From contig CAXXOK010000011.1 in the NCBI GenBank assembly GCA_963664595.2, forward strand, positions 558,001 through 622,000: 64,000 nt of DNA, given 5' to 3'. Origin of the DNA: CAXXOK01 sp963664595. Lineage in GTDB: Bacteria; Bacillota; Clostridia; Christensenellales; Aristaeellaceae. Position numbers and translations under genes: made by a program. Below the pieces are notes generated by a model. The model was given only the letters and a program-made list of their open reading frames with translations. It was not told the origin of the DNA and did not search any database. Positions 50,765 through 59,372 of the stretch are shown in pieces (within the stretch, counting starts at the first letter, position 1; every line of letters begins with the position of its first letter).

Positions 50765-51736
50765 CTACTCCGTTTTTTCGATCCGCGAATCCAGCGGAAG
50801 GTAGGCGCGGATTATTTTCACCTCGCCCTGATAATCGCACAGCAGGTAACCGTTTTCCACGCCGTATACCTCCAGCGCGGTCCCGGCGGGCACATCGGCC
50901 GCGTGCCGCGCGTACTGGGTGCCCGGCCCATAGTAGGCCTCAGTCTGCTCCCGCACCACAGCCCACTGGGGATCGGTATTGCCGTAGGGCACCGTTTGGC
51001 TGGCGGAAATCCGCTTCATCCCCGTATAGGCGCGGTAGCGCTGGTTTTTGTATCCATATTCCACCATCACCCAGGGCACGCCGTGCAGGGTGACCTGCTC
51101 AAACACGGTAATGGCCGTGGTCTGCGGCAGGGTGCCCAGCTCCTCGGAATAGGCGGTGCCGGGCCCCAGCCGGGTTGACAGCTTCATGATGAGCGTCGCG
51201 GGAATCCCGGCGCGCAGGGCATACACCGGATAGAAGCCGGTGCCGCCGTAGGCGGTGTCATCAAACTCCGTATAGCCGGTATACAGCGAATCCGGCAGGC
51301 GGGTATAGCTGTCGATAAAGTTGACGATATCCTGCAAAAAGCTCTGGTCCGCAATCAGCGCGAGATAGCCGGTAGCCGCGGCCCCGCTGAGCTCGCTGAT
51401 ACCGGCAAGCAGGTTTTGCACGCTCTGCTGAAAGCTGAGGGTCTGCGCCAGATTCTGTGAAACCCACCCGGCCGATTTCAGGGCATTGTAGTTGGCGATC
51501 AGGTTTGCGGCGTCCTGCTGAAAGCCCCCGGTTAAGGCGATGTTCAGGTAATCCTGCGCCGTGCCCGCGGCGGCAAAGGCGTTGGCGTAATCCGCCATCT
51601 CCTCCAGGCTGCTCACAAAGCCCGTGATGCTGGCAGCCCCGGAGCTGAGCACGGCGGCGCCCTGGGCCAGTGCGGGCGCAAGCAGCAGGCCGATCAGCAC
51701 AAGGCAGACCGCCCTCAGCCGCAGTTTCTTTTTCAT
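50765..51736 (-). CDS. Secreted protein with two SH3-like domains
   Basis: The 323-residue product has a signal peptide (MKKKLRLRAVCLVLIGLLLA, cleavage near LAQGA), an alpha-helical alanine-rich region (about 30-155) and two SH3b-like repeats, recognisable by LSTRLGPGTAYSEELGTLP and EAYYGPGTQYARHAADVP. SH3b domains often bind cell wall. No catalytic domain is seen. ATG 51736 is preferred because GGAGG would be too close to the upstream GTG. Function unknown. Confidence 0.8.
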   Translation of the reverse strand: MKKKLRLRAVCLVLIGLLLAPALAQGAAVLSSGAASITGFVSSLEEMADYANAFAAAGTAQDYLNIALTGGFQQDAANLIANYNALKSAGWVSQNLAQTLSFQQSVQNLLAGISELSGAAATGYLALIADQSFLQDIVNFIDSYTRLPDSLYTGYTEFDDTAYGGTGFYPVYALRAGIPATLIMKLSTRLGPGTAYSEELGTLPQTTAITVFEQVTLHGVPWVMVEYGYKNQRYRAYTGMKRISASQTVPYGNTDPQWAVVREQTEAYYGPGTQYARHAADVPAGTALEVYGVENGYLLCDYQGEVKIIRAYLPLDSRIEKTE

Positions 51737-52005
51737 AGGCACCCTCCTTCAATTGTCGCGCTTCCTGTTCCATTCGGCCGCACTGTGCGGACTTTCTTCC
51801 ATTATATAAAATCATCGGCTGATTGTAAACGGTTCCCCGCCTTGGGCGTGGACGGCCCGGCCGCCCGGCCTGTTTTCCGTTTTCGGGCTGCGGCGGCGGA
51901 TCCCCGTAACGCCGGAAATACAGTGCGCCGAACGCGGCAAAGGGTACGGCGTTTTCCGGGAATCTGCGGTATAATAGGGTATCAAAACTGCGGGAGGGAC
52001 TCACC

Positions 52006-52521
52006 ATGGCAAATAAAGTAGGAAAATTGATCAAAGAAGCCCGTACCGGCGCGGACCTCACCCAGGCCAAGCTCGCCAAAAAGGTGGGCGGCGGAATAAC
52101 GGCCTCGGATATCGGCAGGGCGGAGCGGGGTGAGCTGGAGCTTTCCCAGGCCGTACTCAAAAAAATCGCCAAGGCCACCGGCGTAACACAGGCCTCGCTG
52201 CTCAACGCCGCCAAGGCGAGCGGCAAATCCACAACCGCCGCCGCAACCACCGCCGCCAAAAAGCCCAAAACCCCGTCCAACGCCGGGATCAGCCTGCGCG
52301 TCACCTCCACGGAGAAAAAGCTGATCGAATACTACCGCCTGGCGGACAGCGACACCAAAAAGGCGGCCACCAAGGTATTAAAGGGCGAGAGCCCGGACCT
52401 GATCTCCACGCTGATCGGCACGTTGACGGGTTCTTCCGCTTCAGCTGCCTCGTCCTCTTCCGGCGGCTCCGTTGCGGATACGATCGGCGACGTGCTGGGC
52501 AGCCTGCTGGACGGGAAGTAG
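52006..52521 (+). CDS. XRE-type helix-turn-helix protein with Ser/Ala-rich C-terminus
   Basis: The 171-residue protein has an N-terminal HTH of the XRE (Cro/CI) type (about residues 6-66: LIKEARTGADLTQAKLAKKV and LELSQAVLKKIAKATGV), an Ala/Thr/Lys-rich linker (70-95), a short helical part (EKKLIEYYRLADSDTKKAATKVL) and a serine-rich tail. A TATAAT (51970-51975) and a GGGAGGG site precede it; no -35 box is clear. Target unknown. It is not next to phage or toxin genes. Confidence 0.85.
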   Translation: MANKVGKLIKEARTGADLTQAKLAKKVGGGITASDIGRAERGELELSQAVLKKIAKATGVTQASLLNAAKASGKSTTAAATTAAKKPKTPSNAGISLRVTSTEKKLIEYYRLADSDTKKAATKVLKGESPDLISTLIGTLTGSSASAASSSSGGSVADTIGDVLGSLLDGK

Positions 52522-52763
52522 GCGCGCTGCCTTCCGTAAGTATCATAACAGGCATATTGTCCCTGTTTTTCACAGTATTTAAAATATAAATATCCCTCCG
52601 TTTCATCCGGCATCCATACCGGGCCTGTTTGCTTGCCGGAGCAGACTGCGCATAACACCGCGTATCTGTTATGCGGCGGGTGCTGCGGCCCCCTCGCGCG
52701 GAGGTTTGGCTGCCAGTTCCTTCCAACCCCAACCGCTATTAATTGCGTCGGAATTATTAAAAT

Positions 52764-52824
52764 GCACAATATCTTGTGTATTTCGTGTTTTTTACGTTTC
52801 ATTTCTCCCAATTTGGTGTATAAT
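52764..52824 (+). promoter_or_regulatory. NrdR-like box and promoter upstream of nrdG
   Basis: GCACAATATCTTGTGT (52764-52779) matches 14 of 16 bases of the NrdR box ACACAATATATTGTGT as I recall it. Downstream, TTTCAT (52797-52802) and TATAAT (52819-52824) form a promoter with a 16-base spacer. Upstream in this 466-base gap there is a 9-bp stem (CGCATAACA/TGTTATGCG, 52649-52675) and nothing coding. Confidence 0.65.
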
Positions 52825-52914
52825 GTGTTACGAAGGTGTAACAAACGCAGTTTTAACGCCGACAGCGCTTGCAAAACGTTCCGCCAAACCCATCGCGGCG
52901 GGCGTCGGCCCCTC

Positions 52915-52943
52915 TTGACAACCTTCGCCCCATCCGATACCAT
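52915..52943 (+). promoter_or_regulatory. Second promoter of nrdG
   Basis: TTGACA (52915-52920) and TACCAT (52938-52943), spacing 17, 45 bases before the GTG start. Confidence 0.55.
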
Positions 52944-52987
52944 GCCAAGGCGCGTTGGTGAAACCAGTGAAAGAGCGAGGCGATAGG

Positions 52988-53680
52988 GTGAGAATTGCGG
53001 GTCTGCAGAAATTAACGCTGCTGGATTATCCGGGCAAAGTAGCCGCCACCGTGTTTCTGGACGGGTGCAACTTTCGCTGTCCGTACTGCCACAACGCGTC
53101 GCTGGTATCCGGCAACGGCCGGGCGGCGGCCCTGCCGCAGGAAGAGTTTTTTGCCTTTCTGGAAAAGCGAAAAGGCCTGCTGGACGGGGTATGCGTATCC
53201 GGCGGCGAACCGCTGGCACAGGAAAACCTGGAACCTTTTTTTGCGCAGATCAAGGCTCTCGGATTTTCGGTCAAGCTGGACACCAACGGCAGTTACCCGC
53301 AAAAGCTGCGGTCGCTGGTGGAAAACAGCCTGGTGGACTATGTGGCGATGGATATCAAAAACGCCCCGGAACGCTACATGGAAACAGCCGGCACCACCTG
53401 GCCCATCGTGGCCCGGGTAAAGGAAAGCGCCGCCTATCTGCTGTCCGGCCCCGTTGCCTTTGAGTTTCGCACCACAGTGGCACGGTCGCTGCACACAGCG
53501 GAGGATATGGCCTCCATCGGCCGGTGGATAGCGGGCGCGCCGCGGTATTTTTTGCAAAATTATGTAGATTCACCCGATGTGCTCCGCCCCGGACTGCAGC
53601 CGGTGGATGCCGCCGGGATGGCGGCCCTGGCCAATGCCGTACGCCCGTTTGTGCCCTCTGTGGCCATCCGCGGCGAATAG
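52988..53680 (+). CDS. nrdG: Anaerobic ribonucleotide reductase activating protein (radical SAM)
   Basis: The 230-residue radical SAM enzyme has the cluster motif CNFRCPYCHN (CxxxCxxC) near residue 26 and SGGEPL for SAM binding. It installs the glycyl radical on NrdD. GTG 52988 is chosen because the family begins with (M)RIAGLQKLTLLDYPG; an in-frame GTG at 52955 is possible but less typical. It lies upstream of nrdD with its own promoter. Confidence 0.93.
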   Translation: MRIAGLQKLTLLDYPGKVAATVFLDGCNFRCPYCHNASLVSGNGRAAALPQEEFFAFLEKRKGLLDGVCVSGGEPLAQENLEPFFAQIKALGFSVKLDTNGSYPQKLRSLVENSLVDYVAMDIKNAPERYMETAGTTWPIVARVKESAAYLLSGPVAFEFRTTVARSLHTAEDMASIGRWIAGAPRYFLQNYVDSPDVLRPGLQPVDAAGMAALANAVRPFVPSVAIRGE

Positions 53681-53698
53681 CGAAAATGGAAATTTATT

Positions 53699-53781
53699 AC
53701 TGTATATTGTATATTGTGCACCCATACGCACACAATATGTTGTAATTATACCTTGACAACCCAGGCAAATCAGATTAGAAT
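53699..53781 (+). promoter_or_regulatory. NrdR-like boxes and promoter of nrdD
   Basis: TTGACA (53753-53758) and TAGAAT (53776-53781) with a 17-base spacer form a strong promoter. Upstream is ACACAATATGTTGTAA (53730-53745), 13 of 16 bases of the NrdR box, and a weaker copy at 53699-53714 (ACTGTATATTGTATAT), 31 bases earlier, the normal box spacing. Repression by NrdR is therefore likely. Confidence 0.72.
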
Positions 53782-53886
53782 AGCACTATTCTACAAGAGA
53801 CAACCTATGAGTAGGATACACTACATACAGACGTTATCCCCAACGCTGTATTACGCTACGGTATAAAATTCAGGAGGGAACGAAGG

Positions 53887-56304
53887 ATGTATAAGGTTAT
53901 TAAAAGGGATGGCGCAGTCGCAGACTTCAACATGAGCAAAATAGTCAACGCGATCTCCAAAGCCTTCAACGCCCAGAACAAGCAGTATAACCCGGATGTA
54001 ATCGATTTTCTCGCACTGAAGGTGACTGCGGATTTTCAGGACACCATTCATGATGATCTGGTCGGTGTGGAAGCCATCCAGGACAGCGTGGAGCGCGTGC
54101 TTGTGCAGGCAGGCTATGCCGATGTGGCAAAGGCCTACATTTTATACCGCAAGCAGCGCGAGAAGGTGCGCAACACCTCCTCCACCCTGCTGGATTACAA
54201 AAAGCTGGTGGACGGCTATGTAAAGATCGACGATTGGCGCGTGAAGGAAAACTCCACCGTTACCTATTCCGTAGGCGGGCTGATTTTGAGCAACTCGGGC
54301 GCGATTACCGCCAACTACTGGCTGTCCGAGGTGTATGACGAGGAAGTGGCCAACGCCCACCGCAACGCGGATATGCATATCCACGACCTGAGCATGCTCA
54401 CGGGCTACTGCGCGGGCTGGTCGCTGAAACAGCTTATTATGGAGGGTCTTGGCGGCATCCCCGGCAAAATCACCTCCTCCCCCGCCAGCCATCTATCCAC
54501 GCTGTGCAACCAGATGGTCAACTTTCTGGGCATCATGCAAAACGAGTGGGCCGGTGCGCAGGCCGTGTCTTCTTTTGATACCTATCTGGCGCCGTTTGTC
54601 AAGGTGGACGACCTGAGCTACAAAGAGGTCAAGCAGTGCCTGCAGTCCTTCATCTTCGGCGTGAACACCCCCAGCCGCTGGGGTACGCAGGCCCCGTTCA
54701 CCAACGTGACGCTGGACTGGAGCGTGCCCAACGATCTGGCCGACCAGCGTGCCATCGTGGGCGGCCGCGAGGTGGACTTCTGCTACAAAGACTGCAAAAA
54801 AGAGATGGACATGATCAACAAGGCGTTCATCGACATCATGATCGAGGGCGACGCCAACGGCCGGGGCTTCCAGTACCCGATCCCTACCTATTCCATCACC
54901 AAAGACTTTGACTGGAGCGACACGGAAAACAACCGCATGCTCTTTGAAATGACCGCCAAATACGGCACGCCCTATTTTTCCAACTATATCAATTCGGATA
55001 TGGAGCCCACCGACGTGCGCAGCATGTGCTGCCGACTGCGGCTGGACCTGCGCGAACTGCGCAAAAAGGGCGGCGGATTCTTTGGCAGCGGCGAGAGCAC
55101 GGGCTCCGTGGGTGTGGTCACCATCAACCTGCCGCGCATCGCCTACCTGTCCAAAAACGAGCAGGAGTTCTACCAGCGGCTGGACAAGATGATGGATATC
55201 GCCGCCCGCTCGCTGGACACCAAGCGCACGGTCATCACGCGGCTGATGCGCGCGGGGCTGTATCCCTACACCAAGCGCTATCTGGGCACGTTTGAAAACC
55301 ACTTTTCCACCATCGGCCTTGTGGGCATGAACGAAGCCGCCCTCAACGCAGACTGGATTGGGGAGGATATGACCGGCGCCCACGCGCAGGCCTTTGCCAA
55401 GAACGTGTTAAACCATATGCGCGACCGGCTGGTGCAGTATCAGGAGACCTACAACGCCCTGTTCAACCTGGAGGCGACGCCCGCCGAATCCACCACCTAC
55501 CGCCTGGCCAAGCACGATAAGAAGCGCTATCCCGATATCATCACCGCGGCCGAGGAAAACAAGAGCCCCTACTACACCAACTCGTCCCACCTGCCGGTGG
55601 GCGCGACGGACGATATTTTTGAAGCGCTATCCGTGCAGGACGATCTGCAGGTGCTGTATACCTCCGGTACGGTATTCCACGCCTACCTGGGCGAGAAGCT
55701 GCCGGACTGGCGGGCCGCCGCCGCGCTGGTGCGCAAGATTGCTGAAAACTATAAGCTGCCCTATTACACCATTTCCCCCACCTATTCCGTCTGCAGCAAG
55801 GATGGCTATATCGGCGGCGAGCACAGTGTGTGCCCCGTCTGCGGAGACGATGCCGAGGTATACAGCCGCATCACCGGGTACTACCGTCCCGTGAAAAACT
55901 GGAACGACGGCAAGGCCCAGGAGTTTATCGACCGCAGGGAATATGTGATCGGCAAGGCCGGGTCGCACCCCGCCGCCGCGCAGGCGCAGCAACAAACGCA
56001 GCCCGCGGCCGAGCAGCCTTTGCAGGCGCAGGCCCCGGCGGCAGTTGCCGCCGAGCCGGAGCAGCTGCTGCTGTTCACCACGCCCACCTGCGCCAGCTGC
56101 GCCATGGTGAAAAAGATGCTGGCGAACGCCGGGATTGAGTATGAGCTGATGAACGCCGCCGACAACCAGGACCTTGTGGATTACTATGACGTGCGGCAGG
56201 CCCCGTCTCTGGTGGCGCTCACGGGCGATTCCGCGGTGAAGTTCGCAGGCCCCGCGGCGGTGATGGAGTATATCAAGACACACGCCCGCAACCATATCGC
56301 GTAA
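53887..56304 (+). CDS. nrdD: Anaerobic (class III) ribonucleoside-triphosphate reductase with fused C-terminal redoxin
   Basis: The 805-residue enzyme makes deoxyribonucleotides without oxygen. Residues 1-90 are an ATP-cone. The glycyl-radical domain follows, with MCCRLRLDLRELR, cysteines Cys636, Cys649 and Cys652 near the C-terminus, and glycyl-radical site Gly664 in RITGYYRPVKNWN. A Gln/Ala/Pro-rich linker (about 695-725) leads to a thioredoxin/glutaredoxin-like domain (726-805) with redox pair CASC (Cys735, Cys738) and the cis-proline segment QAPSLV. The catalytic domain resembles the thioredoxin/redoxin-dependent NrdD group, so the fused domain probably delivers reducing electrons. Confidence 0.96.
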   Translation: MYKVIKRDGAVADFNMSKIVNAISKAFNAQNKQYNPDVIDFLALKVTADFQDTIHDDLVGVEAIQDSVERVLVQAGYADVAKAYILYRKQREKVRNTSSTLLDYKKLVDGYVKIDDWRVKENSTVTYSVGGLILSNSGAITANYWLSEVYDEEVANAHRNADMHIHDLSMLTGYCAGWSLKQLIMEGLGGIPGKITSSPASHLSTLCNQMVNFLGIMQNEWAGAQAVSSFDTYLAPFVKVDDLSYKEVKQCLQSFIFGVNTPSRWGTQAPFTNVTLDWSVPNDLADQRAIVGGREVDFCYKDCKKEMDMINKAFIDIMIEGDANGRGFQYPIPTYSITKDFDWSDTENNRMLFEMTAKYGTPYFSNYINSDMEPTDVRSMCCRLRLDLRELRKKGGGFFGSGESTGSVGVVTINLPRIAYLSKNEQEFYQRLDKMMDIAARSLDTKRTVITRLMRAGLYPYTKRYLGTFENHFSTIGLVGMNEAALNADWIGEDMTGAHAQAFAKNVLNHMRDRLVQYQETYNALFNLEATPAESTTYRLAKHDKKRYPDIITAAEENKSPYYTNSSHLPVGATDDIFEALSVQDDLQVLYTSGTVFHAYLGEKLPDWRAAAALVRKIAENYKLPYYTISPTYSVCSKDGYIGGEHSVCPVCGDDAEVYSRITGYYRPVKNWNDGKAQEFIDRREYVIGKAGSHPAAAQAQQQTQPAAEQPLQAQAPAAVAAEPEQLLLFTTPTCASCAMVKKMLANAGIEYELMNAADNQDLVDYYDVRQAPSLVALTGDSAVKFAGPAAVMEYIKTHARNHIA

Positions 56305-56344
56305 CGCTGCGGAGCATGGCTCCGGCCATGCCGCCGTATGGATA

Positions 56345-56381
56345 CCCAAAGGCCGTTCCCATTGCGGGAACGGCCTTTGGG
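56345..56381 (+). terminator. Terminator-like hairpin after nrdD
   Basis: CCCAAAGGCCGTTCCC (56345-56360) and GGGAACGGCCTTTGGG (56366-56381) form a perfect 16-bp stem with a 5-base loop, then TATTAAAAA. Very similar stems recur at about 56570-56600 and 56786-56812, alternating with type B repeats, so the hairpin has been duplicated with the repeats. Confidence 0.75.
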
Positions 56382-56387
56382 TATTAA

Positions 56388-56566
56388 AAATGAAGGGTCC
56401 AGGGCTGAAAGTCCTGGTCAGGGTGCAGGGGTGAAACCCTTGCCGGGGATTGGGGTGGAACCCCAAAGGCTTGATATATAGGAAAATGCCAAAGCGAGCG
56501 AACAGCGCCGAAGGCGCTATGAGGCGAGCGGCGGTAACGACCCCAAGAGGTTCTTTGACAGGCTGA
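56388..56566 (+). repeat. Type B repeat, copy B6
   Basis: It begins at AAAATGAAGGGTCC. Stems CCAGGGC/GTCCTGG, GCAGGGGT-GAA-ACCCTTGC, GGGGT-GGA-ACCCC and AGCGCC-GAA-GGCGCT. It is followed by a copy of the GGCCGTTCCC hairpin. Confidence 0.88.
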
Positions 56567-56603
56567 GGCCGTTCCCAATGTGGGAACGGCCTTTGGATAT
56601 TAA

Positions 56604-56785
56604 AATGATGGGTCCAGGGCTGAAAGTCCTGGTCAGGGTGCAGGGGTGAAACCCTTGCCGGGGATTGGGGTGGAGCTCCCCAAAGTCTTGATATATAAGA
56701 AAATGCCAAAGCGAGCGAACAGCGCCGAAGGCGCTATGAGGCGAGCGGCGGTAACGACCCGAAAGGGTTTATGTCAAGCTGGGCC
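56604..56785 (+). repeat. Type B repeat, copy B7
   Basis: A tandem copy of B6 with the same first, second and fourth stems, and CTCC in place of CCCC in the third. After it a third, shorter hairpin (GGGCCGTTCC/GGGAGCGGC) closes the array. Confidence 0.88.
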
Positions 56786-56812
56786 GTTCCTGCTTTGCGG
56801 GAGCGGCTTTTT

Positions 56813-57098
56813 GCTTATGCAGTTTACCCTTGCGGGTACGATGCTGGAATGGAAACCATCATGGAACGGGAAATTATATTACCCGGAACGAGGCTATTTA
56901 TTCAGTAAGAAAGCCGGGTATTTTCGTCGTGACCATAAGAGAGTAACCGCATCTATAACTCCATTAGGGTACGGCAGAAAGACATTCACCATGGTGAAAA
57001 GACAAAAGCCAGCGCCCGCATGATATAATTTCGTTTCTACAGTATCGCGGCATACCCTCACGTAAGCGTATCCGGACAATGTTCAGCTGGAAAGACCG
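56813..57098. other. Gap without recognisable gene
   Basis: These bases hold only short frames in either strand, the best of about 60 residues, without ribosome site or family resemblance. A TATAAT-like sequence (GATATAATTTCG near 57022) has no partner. The region is less G+C-rich than its surroundings and may be decayed sequence. Confidence 0.5.
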
Positions 57099-57377
57099 TC
57101 AGTACTTTTTCTTTTGGCGTTCGCGCGCGGCATCCTCCGCCAATGCCCGCTCGCAGTGTACCCGGTCCTGATGCTGCTCTACGCACAGGAGGATGAAGAA
57201 GAGTACGAGAACCGCCGCGAGGAGGTATCCCAGGATGGCCGCCAACCGATCCCACCCCAGCGCGGCACACCCGGCGGCCGCCAGCGCCAGCAGGGCGATC
57301 CCCTTGCACACCGCACAGCCCGGTACAAGCAGGTTGAGCTTGTGCGTATAGGGACCGGGCTTCAGCCTTTTTCGCAT
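57099..57377 (-). CDS. Small two-helix membrane protein
   Basis: The 92-residue frame overlaps the end of the acyltransferase gene by 16 bases. It has a basic N-terminus (MRKRLKPGPYTHKLNLLVPG), two membrane helices (about residues 25-42 and 46-67) and a charged C-terminal tail rich in Arg, Glu and Lys. The hydrophobic pattern, overlap and position in the TetR operon support it as a real gene. No family is recognised. Confidence 0.65.
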   Translation of the reverse strand: MRKRLKPGPYTHKLNLLVPGCAVCKGIALLALAAAGCAALGWDRLAAILGYLLAAVLVLFFILLCVEQHQDRVHCERALAEDAARERQKKKY

Positions 57378-58660
57378 GCCTGCGCCATCCGGCTCATCAC
57401 CGTGTCCAGCAGGGTGCGCGCGTCCGCGCCGTCCCCCAGCGTTTGCAGCGTGACGCACAGCCTGCCCCCGGCCGTAACCATGCCGAACAGCCGCCTGGCG
57501 TTTGGCACCATCGGGGGATAAAACGCAAGGCTCTCCAGATCGTCCTCCGCCAGCGGTGCCCGCATCAGATTGGTAACGGAACAGCTTTTGGGATGGCCGT
57601 CGTAGCCGAACATCCGGCTCAGCCTGCCCGCCGCTTTGTTTTGAAAACCATCGAACGCCGCGAAATAGGCGGCGTCGATCAGCGTTGGCGACAGCGCCCG
57701 CAAAAAGTGCAGCAGAAAGTTCAGCCGGGCCGGGTCCTCCGTTTTCCGTAGCATGCGGCGGCGGATATCCTGCGCCACCTCCCAGAACGCCGCGCGGCCC
57801 GGCGCGCAGCGGACGCTGACGCCCGTGGCCCAGTTCGCCATGCCGTCCAGCCCGCCGGGCCGGATGCTCACGGCAATCCCGGCGTCCATCGGCTCCCCGG
57901 TTGCAAACAGCACGGCGGCCAGCCACGCGGCGGTCAGCGTGGTGTGGTGCAGGCGGCAGGCGGCAAGCATCCGCTCCAGCTGCCGCGGCTCCGCCACGGT
58001 CTGCGCCATGGACAGGCTCCGTCCCGCCCAGTATGTATCCGTCATCCGCACACGGTCCTCGGGCGTGAAGCACCGTTTTGCTTTCTCCCATTGCCGGTTG
58101 AGGCCGCGCAGGCCCCACCACATCGGCGCGGACAGCTCACCGTCCAGGCTGCCCGGCGCGCACAGGCAAAACGGCTGCCGCTGCCAGACAAGGCCCGCGT
58201 CCCGCAGCGCGCTTTGTACGTCCCGGATGAAGAAAAGCAGCGCAGTGCCATCCCCCGCCATGTGGTGGAACGACAGCAGCCACACCGTGCGCCCGTCCGC
58301 CTGCCAGCAGTGGTGGCGCATCCACTCCCCCTGCTCCAGCGCAAACGGTGTGCGCATTTCCCGGCGCATCAGCGCCTCCGGCGTTTCCTCCGCGGCGGCC
58401 TCGCGCACGGTTACGAGGGGTGAAACGCAGGGCACAAAAAACGCCTCGCCGTTTAGCCGCTGCTCCACACGGCACCCCAGCACGGCCTGCCGGGCCCCCG
58501 CCCTTTGGATGGCCGATTGCAGGCGTTCCGCCGACACTATGGTCGCAAAGGTTACCCGCATCAGGATGGCCGCCGCGGGCGCGAACAGATACAGCCGTTC
58601 CTTATCAACCGAAGCGATGGATTCCGTCATTTTCCGGTTCCCTTCCATTATCTCCGTCAT
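57362..58660 (-). CDS. Condensation-domain/alcohol acetyltransferase-like acyltransferase
   Basis: The 432-residue protein has the HHxxxDG catalytic motif of the condensation/chloramphenicol-acetyltransferase superfamily (LLSFHHMAGDGTALLFF at about residues 145-161) and two pseudo-symmetric halves. It is a free-standing acyltransferase, not part of a peptide synthetase. The alcohol acetyltransferase family is the closest match I can see. It probably transfers an acyl group to an alcohol or amine. The ATG at 58660 overlaps the tetR stop (ATGA). The substrate is unknown. Confidence 0.75.
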   Translation of the reverse strand: MTEIMEGNRKMTESIASVDKERLYLFAPAAAILMRVTFATIVSAERLQSAIQRAGARQAVLGCRVEQRLNGEAFFVPCVSPLVTVREAAAEETPEALMRREMRTPFALEQGEWMRHHCWQADGRTVWLLSFHHMAGDGTALLFFIRDVQSALRDAGLVWQRQPFCLCAPGSLDGELSAPMWWGLRGLNRQWEKAKRCFTPEDRVRMTDTYWAGRSLSMAQTVAEPRQLERMLAACRLHHTTLTAAWLAAVLFATGEPMDAGIAVSIRPGGLDGMANWATGVSVRCAPGRAAFWEVAQDIRRRMLRKTEDPARLNFLLHFLRALSPTLIDAAYFAAFDGFQNKAAGRLSRMFGYDGHPKSCSVTNLMRAPLAEDDLESLAFYPPMVPNARRLFGMVTAGGRLCVTLQTLGDGADARTLLDTVMSRMAQACEKG

Positions 58661-59193
58661 ATTCCGGCTTCCTTTCCCGTGTCCTCCGCCGGGCGGGCCG
58701 CGCCGCCGCCCTGAAACAACGCATAGGCGCGCATCAGCATCGCCTTTTGTTCCTCCGGCGACCGGCGCAGCGTTTGAAACGCCGACATCATGATCATGCC
58801 ATTGGCGTAGATCAGCAGGTTTTCGTCAAACGGCATCCGGCTGCCCGCGGGCAGGGCCTGCCCCAGCGCCGCGGGCCCCGAGGTGAAGATCAGCTGAAAC
58901 AGCTTCTTCTCCTGCCCGGCAAACCGCACATAACCGATCAGCGTATCCAGCTCCTGTGGCAGGGCGGCATCCCGCTGACGGGCCACAAACGCCGTCAGCT
59001 CCTCGACGGCTTTGCGGATGACGGCGGTTTTCAGCCCCTCCATATCCCCAAACGATTGGTAGATCGGCTGTGTGGAGCAGCCCAGCGCCTTTGCCAGTCC
59101 CCGGGCGGTGATGGTTTCAAAGCCCTGGGTTCGTGCCAGGGCGAAGGCTTGGTTGAGGATTACGTCCTCGGTTAGCTGCTTTTTAGGGGGCAT
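58657..59193 (-). CDS. TetR-family transcriptional repressor
   Basis: The 178-residue regulator has the TetR HTH (ITARGLAKALGCSTQPIYQSFGDMEGL at about residues 27-53) and a helical ligand domain. Its C-terminal part matches the TetR-WHG type by appearance (KLFQLIFTSG). It is the first gene of a three-gene minus-strand operon with the acyltransferase and small membrane protein. Two tandem palindromes next to its -10 box are probably its own operators. Confidence 0.92.
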   Translation of the reverse strand: MPPKKQLTEDVILNQAFALARTQGFETITARGLAKALGCSTQPIYQSFGDMEGLKTAVIRKAVEELTAFVARQRDAALPQELDTLIGYVRFAGQEKKLFQLIFTSGPAALGQALPAGSRMPFDENLLIYANGMIMMSAFQTLRRSPEEQKAMLMRAYALFQGGGAARPAEDTGKEAGI

Positions 59194-59224
59194 GGGAAGC
59201 GCTCCTTTGGGTTTTGTTTATAGG

Positions 59225-59276
59225 TAACGTTGTTATGTAACTATGTTATTATAAGTGTGAAAGGAATGGCTGTCAA
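59225..59276 (-). promoter_or_regulatory. Promoter and tandem operators of the TetR operon
   Basis: On the minus strand TTGACA (59276-59271) and TATAAT (59253-59248) are perfect consensus boxes with 17-base spacing. Immediately downstream of the -10 box are two palindromes of the same form, TAACTATGTTA (59238-59248) and TAACGTTGTTA (59225-59235), with centres 13 bases apart. This fits two TetR dimers blocking the promoter. Confidence 0.82.
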
Positions 59277-59372
59277 GAATATTGACTAATTTCAGCAGTA
59301 TTCTTTTAAGCCATAAAGGAACCCATTTACTAAGTGAAATAGGAACAAAGCAAAATTAGCATACATTTTCTG

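Noticed and set aside
52332..53219. Minus-strand frame of 295 residues over the XRE/nrdG gap
   Set aside because: It overlaps both neighbouring real genes antisense and contains no recognisable domain.
56646..57023. Frame of 125 residues on the plus strand
   Set aside because: It begins within repeat B7, has no ribosome binding site, and its C-terminal part resembles no family.
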